A stretch of DNA of 64,000 nucleotides from Legionella cherrii. Its GTDB lineage: Bacteria > Pseudomonadota > Gammaproteobacteria > Legionellales > Legionellaceae. Where the stretch lies: assembly GCF_900635815.1 (NCBI RefSeq), contig NZ_LR134173.1, positions 2,946,001 through 3,010,000 on the forward strand, given 5' to 3'. Position numbers and translations under genes: made by a program. This document shows positions 10,601 to 20,472 of the stretch, in pieces (positions within the stretch are counted from its first letter, which is position 1; each line of letters opens with the position of its first letter). The notes under the pieces were generated by a model, which saw nothing but the letters and a program-made list of their open reading frames with translations, did no database searches and was not told the origin of the DNA.

Positions 10601-10759
10601 GCCCGGTAACTGAGCTTGGACTGTAATTGTGGGAAAATCAATTTGTGGTAAAGGAGCCACGGGTAAAAAATTAAATGCGAGGATACCCGCAAAACTCAGT
10701 CCAAAGGCAAGTAATATTGTTCCTATGGGTTTATGAATAAATAATGAGGATAAATTCAT
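7661..10759 (-). CDS. mdtC: RND multidrug efflux permease, MdtC-like
   Basis: 1032 residues, the usual length for an RND/HAE1 inner-membrane pump. It has an N-terminal helix (IGTILLAFGLSFAGILAFNF), two large periplasmic loops, and two groups of transmembrane helices. Conserved pieces include GFVVDDAVVVLENI in TM4, which carries the proton-relay aspartates, plus FFIRFNEY and GILLLIGIVKKNAIM-like stretches. In E. coli MdtB and MdtC form a heterotrimer with MdtA and TolC and export bile salts and novobiocin. The start overlaps the mdtB stop by ATGA, so translation is probably coupled. Assigned MdtC rather than MdtB from gene order. Confidence 0.93.
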   Translation of the reverse strand: MNLSSLFIHKPIGTILLAFGLSFAGILAFNFLPVAPLPQIDFPTITVQAQLPGGSPEVMATSVAAPLERQIGLIAGITQLTSSSTLGQSMITVQFDLSRNIDGAARDIQAAINASLSQLPTNLTNNPTYRKVNPADAPIMIIALTSDKKSPGQLYDVASTFLQQKILRSEGVGQVNVGGSSLPAVRVEINPTALNSYGIGLTQLANAIAAANLNQAKGQLIREDLASTIKSNDQILRASGYAPLIISYYNNQPVRLSDVAEVIDSVADVHNAGIANGKPAVLLVLFKEPGANIIKTVDSIKAMLPQLEASIPSDIKLNILMDRTTTIRTSLHDVEITLLIAMCLVIFVTYFFLGSIRAMMIPGVAVPLSLLGTFAVMKLLNYSLDNLSLMALTISTGFVVDDAVVVLENISRHIGMGKKPFQAALDGSKEIGFTVLSISISLVAVFIPILLMGGIVGRLFREFVVTLSLAIIISMAVSLTLTPMMCSRMLDSDEGAKDHFFIRFNEYIRMRYARGLRWALYHPIFMIVITLGTILLTAYLFIIIPKGFFPQQNTGRIVGSLQADQNISFDAMKKKLIQFVSEIRKDPAVENVAAFIGSGPGNNTANTGSVFIMMKSSVLSKETTDELKDRLRAKLSQISGATLYMQAAQDLTLGGRQSAAQFQYTVSADNLKDLATWTPQIMENLSKLHGIVDLNNDQLNHGLQIYVNVDHDAASRFGLTPEQIDNVLYNAFGQSQISVMYMPMNQYYVVMNVAEKYWQYPKVLEEIYVISPDGNKVPLSAFARFEQGATLLSVNHQGQAPAATFSFNLAPGTSLGGAVHKVTQIINRMNLPPTMRGAFQGTAQAFQESFANEKFLIMSAILAVYIVLGMLYESLIHPITILSTLPSAGVGALLALMLFHSDLSIIALIGMILLIGIVKKNAIMMIDFALEAERTENKSPREAIYEAALLRFRPIMMTTMAAILGAMPLVIGFGVGSELRRPLGIAIVGGLIVSQLLTLYTTPVIYLAMDTAGLRVRHFIKRFKLRGAYGHS

Positions 10760-13700
10760 GCTTCTCCCCTCACTTTATTCGTGTTACTGCGATAACTCAT
10801 TACTTTGCGTGATATCCGATCAAATGTCAGATAGATAATTGGAGTGGTGTACAAAGTAACTAACTGGCTAACCATGAGACCACCAATAATTGCAATTCCT
10901 AATGGGCGTCGTAACTCGCCGCCGATGCCATTACTAAGGGCTAAAGGGATTGCGCCAAGCATTGAAGCCATAGTCGTCATCAAAATTGGTCTAAAACGTA
11001 ATAGCGCAGCCTCATAAATTGCATCTAGAGGTTTTCTTTTGTAGTCACGCTCTTGTTCAAGAGCAAAGTCAATCATCATAATGGCATTTTTTAATACAAT
11101 GCCGATTAATAAAATAATGGCAATTAAAGCAATAATACTGAACTCATTATTCGTGAGATATAATGCTAGCAAAGCACCCATTGTAGCTGAGGGTAATGTA
11201 GATAAAATAGTTAAGGGATGGATATAGCTTTCATAAAGCACTCCCAAAACAATGTACACGACGACAACTGCAGCAACAATCAACCATCCTTCATTCGCAA
11301 GCGCATTTTGAAAGCTTTTTGCTGTACCTTGAAAATCAGCAGTAATACTCAGAGGTAAATTCAGATTTTTCCTCATCTCATCGATTTGTTTTACAGCCTC
11401 CCCTAATGAACCATTCTTAGAGAGATTGAAAGAAAGTGTAGCTGATGGAAATTGGTCCTTATGTGCAATGACTAATGGTCCTACAGTTTGTTTCACACTG
11501 GCAATAGTCTTAATGGGAACTGAGCCGCTGGATGTAGTTATAGATGAGGATACCGAGCCTGGGGTAATAAGCGCTCCTAATGAATTAACCGTCGGATAAT
11601 TTATCCCTGGACTTGAGGCGTTCGTTATTGAAGAAGTACTGGGAGAAGAATTATGGACTGTGGAATTGATATAAATATTATCAAAGGCAACGGGTTCCTT
11701 TTGTAACTCAGGCAAAACCTCCAAAACGACTCGATATTGGTTTCGTTGGGTAAACATAATCGATATTTGCCGCTGGCCAAAGGAATCATAAAGGGTATCA
11801 TCAATCATTTGCATGCTGATTCCAAGCCGATATGCCGTATCACGATCAACATTCAATTCGGTGACCAAACCCAGATTTTGTTGATCCGAGTTGACATCTT
11901 TCAACGTAGGTAACTTTTGCATGCGTTGCAAGATTAATTTTGACCATTGGGTCACTTCGTCAAGGTCAGGTCCATTCACACTGTATTGAAATTCAGTGCG
12001 ACTTGTTAACGTATCTATGGTTAAATCCTGAACTGGCTGCATGTACAATGTTGCACCAACCACATTTCTAACCTTGGATTGCAATCGCCTGATTACATCA
12101 GCCACGCCGGGTCGTTCATCAAAAGGTTTAAGATTAATAAGAATACGTCCACTATTTAAAGTAATATTGGTCCCATCAATTCCAATAAATGAAGACAAAC
12201 TTTCTACAGCAGGATCAGAAAGTACCGCTTTTGCTAAAGCTTTCTGTCGATGAGCCATTTCTTGAAATGAGACTGAGTCGGCTGCAACGGAAATCCCTTG
12301 AACCACTCCAGTATCTTGAATAGGAAAAAAACCTTTAGGAATAAGAAATAACAAAATCCCAGTGATGAGTACGGTAACAAAGAAAATCAGTAAAATAAGT
12401 AGCGGGCGTGATAAAACCCAACGCAAAGAAACTTTGTATTTTTCAATAATATAGTTTAATTTTTTTTCGAGAAATTTTTGTAAGTCATTAGTTTTGCTTT
12501 CACTTTCTGGCTTTAAAATGCGCGAACACAACATAGGAGTCAAGGTTAAAGAAACGAACGCAGAAATAGCAATCGTTATCGTTAAAGTCAGAGCAAATTC
12601 TCGAAATAATCGACCTACTACATCCCCCATAAACAATAAAGGAATGAGGACTGCAATAAGGGATATGGACAAAGAAATAATAGTAAAACCAATTTGTTCT
12701 GCTCCTTTATGCGCAGCGGCCAATGGTTTTTCACCAAGCTCAATGTAGCGCATAATGTTTTCGATCATCACAATTGCATCATCGACCACAAAACCTGCTG
12801 CTATAGTCAATCCCATTAAAGTCAGATTGTTAAGACTAAATCCCAGTAAGTACATTAGACCCAGCGTACCTACGAGTGCCAGAGGTACTGAGATACTGGG
12901 AATAATCGTTGCAGGTAATTTTCGTAGGAAAAGGAAAATTACCATAACCACTAACGCTACAGACAAAAGTAATTCGAATTGCACATTTTTTACTGATGCC
13001 TGAATGCTAACAGTACGGTCAGTAAGTACCTTAATTTCCATTCCCGCAGGAATTGCGGATTGCATTCGACTCAATAGATGTTTAACCCGTTGAGCCACTT
13101 CAATCACATTGGCCCCAGGTTGCCTTTGAACGTTTACAATAATCGCAGGCTCATTGTTCATCCAGGCTTCCTGCATGGTATTCTCCGCGCCATCGATGAC
13201 ATGAGCTATATCAGATAAACGGACTGGAGCACCGTTTTGATAAGACACAATTAGAGGACGGTACGCTTCTGCAGACAACAATTGATCATTTGAATTAATT
13301 GTATATGCCAAACGAGGACCAGAAAAACTCCCTTTTGCTGTATTCACATTTGAAGCCATAACAATAGCGCGCAGATCTTCCAGAGTTAATCCATAAGCAG
13401 ATAATGCATTAGGGTTAGCTTGAATACGTACCGCAGGCCGATGCCCTCCGCCCAAACTCACTAATCCCACACCGGTTAATTGAGATATTTTTGGAACCAA
13501 ACGAGTCTCAGCATAATCTTCAACATGTGTTAAAGGGATTGTTTTTGAAGTCAATGCTAAAGTAAGAATTGGTGTATCTGCAGGGTTTACTTTGCTATAT
13601 ACGGGGGGATTTGGTAAATCAGCAGGTAAATAACTACTCGCTGCATTGATTGATTGTTGGACTTCTTGTTCGGCAACATCCAGTGAGATATCGAGTTTAA

Positions 13701-13983
13701 ACTGTAATGTGATAATCGATGAACCATATGAACTATTTGAGGTCATTTGATCCAAGCCTGGCATTTGTCCAAATTGTCGCTCAAGTGGTGCAGTAACCGT
13801 GGTGCTCATCACGTATGGGCTGGCCCCTGGATAAAAAGTAGATACTTGAATGGTGGGATATTCCACTTCAGGCAAGGCCGAAACAGGCAACAATTTATAA
13901 GAAAGGACTCCGCTCAAAAAAATAGCGAACATTAACAACGAGGTGGCTATAGCTCTTGCAATAAATGGGCCTGAAATACTCAT
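10756..13983 (-). CDS. mdtB: RND multidrug efflux permease, MdtB-like, with Ser/Thr-rich insertion
   Basis: 1075 residues; the RND fold is intact, with TM4 motif AAGFVVDDAIVMIENI and C-terminal VTLYTTPIIYL. It is about 35-40 residues longer than E. coli MdtB because of a Ser/Thr/Asn/Gly-rich insertion at about residues 775-818 (HNSSPSTSSITNASSPG through SSSITTSSGS), in the second periplasmic loop where E. coli has a short turn. Start ATG at 13983 overlaps the mdtA stop (ATGA). It should pair with the downstream MdtC-like protein. The insertion looks like a flexible surface loop; it holds no stop and keeps the frame. Confidence 0.93.
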   Translation of the reverse strand: MSISGPFIARAIATSLLMFAIFLSGVLSYKLLPVSALPEVEYPTIQVSTFYPGASPYVMSTTVTAPLERQFGQMPGLDQMTSNSSYGSSIITLQFKLDISLDVAEQEVQQSINAASSYLPADLPNPPVYSKVNPADTPILTLALTSKTIPLTHVEDYAETRLVPKISQLTGVGLVSLGGGHRPAVRIQANPNALSAYGLTLEDLRAIVMASNVNTAKGSFSGPRLAYTINSNDQLLSAEAYRPLIVSYQNGAPVRLSDIAHVIDGAENTMQEAWMNNEPAIIVNVQRQPGANVIEVAQRVKHLLSRMQSAIPAGMEIKVLTDRTVSIQASVKNVQFELLLSVALVVMVIFLFLRKLPATIIPSISVPLALVGTLGLMYLLGFSLNNLTLMGLTIAAGFVVDDAIVMIENIMRYIELGEKPLAAAHKGAEQIGFTIISLSISLIAVLIPLLFMGDVVGRLFREFALTLTITIAISAFVSLTLTPMLCSRILKPESESKTNDLQKFLEKKLNYIIEKYKVSLRWVLSRPLLILLIFFVTVLITGILLFLIPKGFFPIQDTGVVQGISVAADSVSFQEMAHRQKALAKAVLSDPAVESLSSFIGIDGTNITLNSGRILINLKPFDERPGVADVIRRLQSKVRNVVGATLYMQPVQDLTIDTLTSRTEFQYSVNGPDLDEVTQWSKLILQRMQKLPTLKDVNSDQQNLGLVTELNVDRDTAYRLGISMQMIDDTLYDSFGQRQISIMFTQRNQYRVVLEVLPELQKEPVAFDNIYINSTVHNSSPSTSSITNASSPGINYPTVNSLGALITPGSVSSSITTSSGSVPIKTIASVKQTVGPLVIAHKDQFPSATLSFNLSKNGSLGEAVKQIDEMRKNLNLPLSITADFQGTAKSFQNALANEGWLIVAAVVVVYIVLGVLYESYIHPLTILSTLPSATMGALLALYLTNNEFSIIALIAIILLIGIVLKNAIMMIDFALEQERDYKRKPLDAIYEAALLRFRPILMTTMASMLGAIPLALSNGIGGELRRPLGIAIIGGLMVSQLVTLYTTPIIYLTFDRISRKVMSYRSNTNKVRGEA

Positions 13984-15413
13984 GTGATATTGCGCGTTAT
14001 GGATTCATTAGGCCTCTTTCGAATCTCTATTGCAGAGGACCACTGCGTCTTCGATACAGTACTCGAATCCTCATGTACTAATGTATACATTCCGGTTATG
14101 TGTTTTGCTCCTCCTAGTGGTCTTTCCGAAGCGAATTTAGAAAGAGGTTTATTAGCCGCTTTTTGAACTGGCTTGCTGGAATGCTGATTTTGGACAAATA
14201 CCGCCGAACCATCCATTAATTTATCGGCACCATTGACGACTACTTTTTGGCCTGGCAGCACACCGCTTTTGATTACAGTATAATCACCACTTGTGGGCCC
14301 CATAACCACAGTTTGTGCGGTCACTGTATTATTTGCATGAATCACATAAATAAAATCTTTTGTGGTTGCGTGTTGTATTGCCGCCGTGGGCACAACGGTC
14401 GCTTGTTTCAAGGTTTCAATTAAAATTTTTACATTAACAAATTGGTTCGGAAATAATTTATTTTTTTCATTATTAAAAATCGCTCTTAGCCTTACTGTTC
14501 CAGTATTTGTGCTGATTTGGTTATCCAAAGCCAACAATTTCCCTATTCCTAGTAAGTTCTTCTGTTGCCGATCATAAACTTTCACTTGCATCTCCTTTCC
14601 AGCATAGGCCTGGGGTGCAATTTGTGGCACATAATCTTCAGCAACAGGGAAAATTACGGTAATGGGATTATGTGTCGTGATCACTGCAATACCTTGGGTA
14701 TTTGAAGTTTGCACAAAATTACCAGGGTCAACCAAGCGCAAACCGATTCGCCCATCTGTTGGGGAAGTAATATTACAATAGATAAGATTGATTTTAGTAC
14801 TCTGAATCAAGCCTAAATCAGTTTTAACATTACCCTCATATTGCTCTACAAGTGATTGCTGGGTCGCTAAGGTTTGTTGGGAAATAGAGTCTTCTTTCCA
14901 TAATTTTTGATAACGTTTTAAGTCAATTCGGGCATTGGCTAATAGCGCTGAATCCCGCTTGAGATCCCCTTCATATTGAGTAAGCAATGCCTCATAAGGA
15001 CGTTGATCAATTTGGGCAAGTAGCTCCCCTTTTTTTACCAACTGCCCTTCTTTAAAAAGGACTTTCATTAATAACCCATTGATTTGGGTTTGCACTGTAA
15101 CAGTATAAACCGGCGTTACCGTACCCAGTGCTGGAGCATAAATGGGTACATCACGAATGGAAGAAATTCCAGCAACAACAGGAATAGGTTTGGGAGCCGT
15201 ATTTTTTGATTTTTTAGTGGCGATATAAAGCCATAATGCTGCAACCAAAGTAATGCAAAGGATGACTAGCCCTAAGAAATTCTCTGCTGAAACACGTTCT
15301 TGCCAACGTCTAGAAATCACCATTTGATTATGCTTCGTAGGTGATTTTTTTTCTTCCATAAAAACCAGTTTCCTTGAGCGAAAATGAAGAAGGTCATCAT
15401 AACGAATTTTCAT
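13980..15413 (-). CDS. mdtA: RND efflux membrane-fusion protein, MdtA-like
   Basis: Up to 477 residues. One membrane anchor (about residues 46-65, LVILCITLVAALWLYI), then lipoyl/barrel-sandwich halves separated by an alpha-hairpin (GDLKRDSALLANARIDLKRY) and a beta-barrel with GVLPGQKVVVNGADKLMDGS. It bridges the MdtBC pump and the NodT channel in the periplasm. Two starts are possible: ATG 15413, without a ribosome site, and ATG 15359, with AAGGA about 11 nt upstream, giving 459 residues. The C-terminus extends about 60 residues beyond the E. coli protein with a basic, Ser/Thr-rich tail of unknown role. First gene of the operon; no BaeSR-type regulator is next to it. Confidence 0.92.
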   Translation of the reverse strand: MKIRYDDLLHFRSRKLVFMEEKKSPTKHNQMVISRRWQERVSAENFLGLVILCITLVAALWLYIATKKSKNTAPKPIPVVAGISSIRDVPIYAPALGTVTPVYTVTVQTQINGLLMKVLFKEGQLVKKGELLAQIDQRPYEALLTQYEGDLKRDSALLANARIDLKRYQKLWKEDSISQQTLATQQSLVEQYEGNVKTDLGLIQSTKINLIYCNITSPTDGRIGLRLVDPGNFVQTSNTQGIAVITTHNPITVIFPVAEDYVPQIAPQAYAGKEMQVKVYDRQQKNLLGIGKLLALDNQISTNTGTVRLRAIFNNEKNKLFPNQFVNVKILIETLKQATVVPTAAIQHATTKDFIYVIHANNTVTAQTVVMGPTSGDYTVIKSGVLPGQKVVVNGADKLMDGSAVFVQNQHSSKPVQKAANKPLSKFASERPLGGAKHITGMYTLVHEDSSTVSKTQWSSAIEIRKRPNESITRNIT

Positions 15414-15561
15414 GAGGGTAGCAAAAAAATCTAATAAAAACAGGTCACGCTCCTTTGTGTCCTAAGATACGTCCTGTTGTTTAAGAAAAAAACTAAAATT
15501 GACACTATACTAATAAAAAAGATTTTTTTATTGCCCATGATTATTTCGCTCAGGAGAGAAT

Positions 15562-16722
15562 ATGGAAATAAAAACCTTTCAATTCCTCAAGAATAAAGGA
15601 TGGAACTTGGAAGAGTTTCCCGATCTAGACTCAGAAAACACATTGGTGCTTATTTTTGCAGCACCAGAGTTCATTGATTTTCAAGAACCGATTATTCAAT
15701 TAGCTAATTTTTATTGCAAATCAAAAGTCATAGGTTGCTCCACAGCCGGCGAAATTTATGGTGATGATCTTTTTGACCACAGTATTACCGTTGCTGTAGT
15801 CAAATTTACCAAAACAGCATTAAAAATTGCAAAAGCCGAGGTAAATCACAGTAAAGATTCAAAAAATACGGGTAAATTAATAGCAGAACAATTAAAAGCA
15901 GATGATCTGCACAGCATCTTTATCTTGTCTGATGGACTTAATGTAAATGGTTCTGAATTAGTAGAAGGTTTGAATACGGCAAATGGCACTCATAAACTCA
16001 TTATTACCGGTGGATTAGCAGGTGATGGCAGCAACTTCAAAAAAACATGGACCATTTTAAATGATAAAATTCTTGATCATTATGTCGTAGCCGTAGGATT
16101 TTATGGTTCCGATGTTCATGTTGGACACGCCTCTAAGGGAGGATGGGATATTTTTGGTCCTGTTCGCCGAGTTACTCGTTCAGAAGCTAATGTCTTATAT
16201 GAGTTAGATTATCAACCTGCTTTGCAACTTTATAAAGAATATTTAGGTGAAAAGGCTTCTGAACTGCCCTCTTCAGGGTTGCTTTATCCTTTAGCAATCA
16301 ATAATCCTGAAGCCCACAATGACACCCAATTGGTTCGTACAATCCTGGCAATTGATGAGAAAGAACAATCATTGGTATTTGCAGGAGATATTCCAACAGG
16401 ATGGCATGCACAATTGATGAGGGCCAATTTTGACCGATTAATCGATAGTGCTAATGAAGCTGGACTTCTAGCCAATCAATTAATGCTCAACGACAACTTA
16501 AAAGAATTAGGTCCTGTTTTAGCTATTGACATCAGCTGTGTTGGAAGACGACTTCTTTTAGGGGAACGAACAGAAGAAGAAATCGAATCAACGATGTCGG
16601 CTTTACCTGAAGGTTCAACTCAGATTGGCTTTTATTCATATGGGGAATTATCACCGTTTTCTGTTGGAAATTGCGAATTGCATAACCAAACGATGACGAT
16701 TACAACGATTTACGAAACATAA
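15562..16722 (+). CDS. nosP: FIST-domain sensor, NosP-like nitric oxide sensor
   Basis: 386 residues with FIST-N (about 25-220; VIGCSTAGEIYGD is the conserved core) and FIST-C (about 220-380; ending GFYSYGELSPF, the family hallmark), and no membrane segment. FIST proteins of this type in L. pneumophila (Lpg0279), Pseudomonas and Vibrio bind heme and nitric oxide and inhibit a partner histidine kinase; this is known biology of the family. Start ATG 15562 after AGGAGAG. It is followed 19 nt later by a histidine kinase and then a REC-GGDEF-EAL gene, the same order as lpg0279-0278-0277. The heme ligand cannot be assigned by eye. Confidence 0.88.
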   Translation: MEIKTFQFLKNKGWNLEEFPDLDSENTLVLIFAAPEFIDFQEPIIQLANFYCKSKVIGCSTAGEIYGDDLFDHSITVAVVKFTKTALKIAKAEVNHSKDSKNTGKLIAEQLKADDLHSIFILSDGLNVNGSELVEGLNTANGTHKLIITGGLAGDGSNFKKTWTILNDKILDHYVVAVGFYGSDVHVGHASKGGWDIFGPVRRVTRSEANVLYELDYQPALQLYKEYLGEKASELPSSGLLYPLAINNPEAHNDTQLVRTILAIDEKEQSLVFAGDIPTGWHAQLMRANFDRLIDSANEAGLLANQLMLNDNLKELGPVLAIDISCVGRRLLLGERTEEEIESTMSALPEGSTQIGFYSYGELSPFSVGNCELHNQTMTITTIYET

Positions 16723-16741
16723 AAATTAAAAAAAGAGTGAT

Positions 16742-18169
16742 ATGGAAATTCATAAATTATTAAAACGACAGTTAGAGCACTCAAAGATCGCTCAAGATAA
16801 GAAGCCAGAAACTGATGAGCAGTGGAAGACTTTTATTCAACGCATCAATAACACCTATATGGAAGCAGATCAGGAACGTTATTTGCACGAACGTTCCATG
16901 AGAATTTCATCCCGCGAAATGATGAGCTTGAATGAAAAACTTGAATTTGCCCAACATATTGCTGGCTTAGGATATTGGTCTTATGACGGAGCTATCGACC
17001 GCGCAATCTGGTCCAATGAATTATTCAATCTATTCCATTTAAGTCCGAATAATAAAGCTCCTTCCTTTGCTGAATTTATCGAACTAGTCCATGAACAGGA
17101 TCGTTTTGAGTTGACTCAAAAAGTAGAAAGTGCACTTAAAGATAAAATAGATTATGAATGCGAAGTACGTGTAAGAAACCCTGATGGGAATTACCATTGG
17201 TATCGAATAATTGGTCAATGCCAGGAAGGAGAAAAACAACTTGCTGGCATCGTTATCGATATTCATAAAAGTAAAATTTCTGAAGAAAAAATTAAAGAAT
17301 TAAATCAACAAATATCATCTGCAGCTCGTCGTGCTGGGATGGCCGAAGTGGCAACCACAATTTTGCACAACATTGGCAATATTTTGAATAGCTCTAATGT
17401 TTCAATTGCCCTTTTAAAAAACAGCTTCAATCTGGATTATCATAAAAAGTTATTAAAAATTATGGAGATGATGGAGCAACATCCGCTCGATCTGGTAGAT
17501 TTTTTATCCCATGATCCCAAAGGGAGGATCATTCCGCAATACCTGTTAGCACTTGCCAAAATTATCATAGAAGAAAATGAGAAAAATAATATTGAAGTAG
17601 ATAATCTGCAGAATGACTTACGGCATATTAGTCAAATAGTAGATACTCAACAATCAATTAGCGGTTTATCAAGTATGAATGAACAAGTCTACCTTCCTGA
17701 ATTACTCGAAACAGCAGTAAACATTACGATGAACTCCTCAAAAAATGCTAACATCATGATTATTAAAGAATTTAAACCTGCTCCTTTGATTACTGTGGAT
17801 AAGTCAAAGCTACTGCAAATATTGGTCAATCTAATTCAAAATGCCAAAGACTCACTTTTAGAAAATAACTCTTCGCCGATTAAAGAAATCAAATTAACGA
17901 TTCAAAAAACTGGAAACAAGTTAATGCAAATCCTTGTCGAAGATAATGGAGTTGGCATTAATACAGAAAATTTGCAACGTATCTTTGCTTTTGGATTTAC
18001 AACAAAAATAAATGGTCATGGTTTTGGCTTACACAGCTCTGCGTTATCAGCTCGAGCAATGGGTGGTTCACTTTTAGCTGAAAGCAAAGGAGAAGGATAT
18101 GGAGCTCGATTTACATTGACCTTACCTATTGTCCCCAGCTCCTATAGACAGGGAGGCCCTGATGAGTAA
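16742..18169 (+). CDS. PAS-containing histidine kinase, partner of the FIST sensor
   Basis: 475 residues, soluble. It has an N-terminal helix, a PAS domain (about 75-185; FAQHIAGLGYWSYDGA to GIVIDIHKS), a dimerisation region with the putative phosphorylated His209 in TTILHNIGNILNSS, and an HATPase domain with NLIQNAKDSL (N box), EDNGVGI (G1) and GHGFGLHSSALSARAMGGS (G2). In L. pneumophila the matching kinase is Lpg0278, whose autophosphorylation is controlled by NosP. It overlaps the next gene: the output gene's ATG is inside the final codons (ATGAGTAA). Expected role: phosphorylate the REC domain of the c-di-GMP enzyme. Confidence 0.9.
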   Translation: MEIHKLLKRQLEHSKIAQDKKPETDEQWKTFIQRINNTYMEADQERYLHERSMRISSREMMSLNEKLEFAQHIAGLGYWSYDGAIDRAIWSNELFNLFHLSPNNKAPSFAEFIELVHEQDRFELTQKVESALKDKIDYECEVRVRNPDGNYHWYRIIGQCQEGEKQLAGIVIDIHKSKISEEKIKELNQQISSAARRAGMAEVATTILHNIGNILNSSNVSIALLKNSFNLDYHKKLLKIMEMMEQHPLDLVDFLSHDPKGRIIPQYLLALAKIIIEENEKNNIEVDNLQNDLRHISQIVDTQQSISGLSSMNEQVYLPELLETAVNITMNSSKNANIMIIKEFKPAPLITVDKSKLLQILVNLIQNAKDSLLENNSSPIKEIKLTIQKTGNKLMQILVEDNGVGINTENLQRIFAFGFTTKINGHGFGLHSSALSARAMGGSLLAESKGEGYGARFTLTLPIVPSSYRQGGPDE

Positions 18170-20402
18170 TATCCCATTACAAATTATGATTATTGATGAT
18201 AACCCATCGATACATCAGGATTTTATTAAAGTTTTAACTGCATCAAATACGAAGTCGGAATTGAATCATTTAGACAAACAATTATTTGATGATAAGGCCT
18301 CTATAGATGATCCTTATGATCCTGAAATTGAATGCTTTTTACCTAAATTTATTTTTACATCAGCTTGCCAGGGCCAGGAAGCGATTAATAAGATTCGGGA
18401 AGATCTGGAAAAAGGAATACATTATGCTTTGGCCTTTGTAGATATAAGAATGCCACCAGGATGGGATGGTATTGAAACCATCAAACACATGTGGAAGATT
18501 GATCCGGATATTCAAGTAGTAATTTGTACCGCATACTCTGATTACAGCTAGGAAGAAACCGTAAGAGAATTAGGAATAGGAGATAATTATCTGATTCTGA
18601 AAAAACCTTTCGATGTGGTAGCTGTAAGACAACTTGCCTGTGCGTTAACGAGAAAATGGATTTTGGCCAATGATTCCAAACATCATGAGAAAATATTGCA
18701 AAAAACTGTTGAGGAACGCACAGAATCCTTACAACAATCATTGTCACTCTTAAGATCTACCTTTGAGTCATCTGCTGATGGAATTTTAGTTGTCGATTTG
18801 AATAACAAAATTATTGATTGTAATTCGAAATTTGTCTCGATGTGGAATATCCCACAATCCATGCTAGAGACAGATAATGGAAATATTATTTTGTATTATA
18901 TGCTCAACCAGCTCATTAAACCTAGGGAATATTTAGCTGATATTAATCGTCTCAGGAAAAATATTGATGAAATCACTAGAGAGATTGTCACTTTTAAGAA
19001 TGGTAAAATATTGGAATGCTATACGCTTCCTCACCGTTTGAATGAAAATACCATCGGACGGGTTTGGAGCTTTCGCGACATCACGGAACAGGCAAATCTT
19101 GAAAAACAACTTAAATATCAAGCCTTGCATGATCCATTAACCCAATTACCTAACCGAGCCTTGTTAATCGATAAAATACAAACCGGTATTGAATATGCAA
19201 AAAAACATAAACAACAATTTGCACTTCTGTATTTTGATTTGGATCGATTTAAATTAGTTAATGACAGCTTGTCCCATGAAGTGGGGGATCAATTATTACG
19301 CTTAGTTGCACAACGCTGGTCTTCTTTAATTCGCAAAGAAGATACTATGGCTCGAATTGGGGGTGATGAATTCGTCATGACCTGTCATATAGCTAAAAAT
19401 GAGGATATTGGAGTTATTGCCAATAAAATTTTAGACTCAATGCGGGAGCCATTCAAAATAGCCAATCGGGATTTAGTCATAACTACTGCTATAGGTATAA
19501 GTATCTACCCTAAAGATGGAGATACGCCTGGTGACTTGTTAAAAAATTCTGATTTAGCAATGTATCAAGCCAAAGAACGCGGAGGAAATCAGTATTCATT
19601 TTACTCCTCTCAATTGCATGAGTATTCTGATAAATGTTTTAAACTCGAATTAGATTTACGCAATGCCATTAAAAATAAAGAGTTTTTTTTATTATACCAA
19701 CCACAATTCAGTCTTCATAGTAAAGAAAACCTATTAGCCGTTGAATCTTTAATTCGTTGGAATCATCCAGAAAAAGGATTGTTATTACCTTTAGATTTCA
19801 TTCCCTTAGCAGAGGAAACTGGTTTAATTATACCTATAGGTGAATGGATTATCAGTGAGGTTTGTCAACAAATAAAGTCCTGGCATAAAAAAGGATTACC
19901 TTACATTCAAGTTGCTGTAAATATTACAACTCGTCAATTACAACAGCCTAATTTTATTTATGTAGTAGAAAAAATTTTAAAAGAACATCTGCTTGACCCT
20001 CACTATTTGGAATTTGAAATTTCTGAAAATGTGATCATAACGCATAGGGATATTGTGCAGACACTTAATCAACTGAAGCAAATAGGTATCCAAATTGCTT
20101 TAGATGATTTTGGAACAGGAAATTCCAGTATCAATTATCTCAAGCAACTTCACATTGATTTCCTAAAAATCGACAAATCTTTTATCCAAAATATAGCCTC
20201 TTCACGTAGTGATGAAGTAATTATCGAAGCCATCATTTCTATGGCGCGTAGCTTTAATTTCAAAGTGATTGCTGAAGGAGTAGAAAGCAAAAAACAACTT
20301 GATTTTTTAAAGAAACAGCGTTGTGATGAAGTGCAAGGATTTTTTTTCAGTAAGCCCTTGACATCACGCGGAATTGAAAAGTTTTTAAAAGGTCGTCTCT
20401 AA
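18162..20402 (+). pseudogene. REC-PAS-GGDEF-EAL c-di-GMP enzyme interrupted by an in-frame TAG
   Basis: Start ATG 18162 (GGGAGG 5 nt upstream, overlapping the kinase stop). The frame gives a REC domain with phospho-acceptor Asp94 (FVDIRMPP), then a TAG at 18549-18551 (codon 130) right after ICTAYSDYS. The same frame continues without another stop as EETVRELGIG...LKKPFDVVAVRQL, completing REC, then a PAS (about 200-315), GGDEF at 400-404 with I-site RKED at 391-394, and EAL with E528 (ESL), DDFGTG and AEGVES. Homologs read YSW at the stop, so TGG to TAG is the simplest explanation. An internal start such as TTG/GTG near 18615 could yield a REC-less GGDEF-EAL enzyme of about 595 residues. Confidence 0.85.
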
Positions 20403-20472
20403 TCTTCCAAGTAAAATTCCTAGATTGCGTGAGTGACTCTCAGAGGCATCTGAATTTAAGTTCGCCACTCTC

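Noticed and set aside
12494..13003. Plus-strand ORFs inside mdtB
   Set aside because: Shadow frames of a strongly conserved RND gene on the other strand.
18549..18551. Amber codon read as pyrrolysine or suppressed
   Set aside because: TAG ends ordinary genes here (for example at 3501, 6113 and 25235), so general reassignment is unlikely.
18615..20402. Independent GGDEF-EAL gene
   Set aside because: The frame is continuous through the TAG with a full REC end before 18615, so it is the second half of one gene; an internal start remains possible but is not shown.
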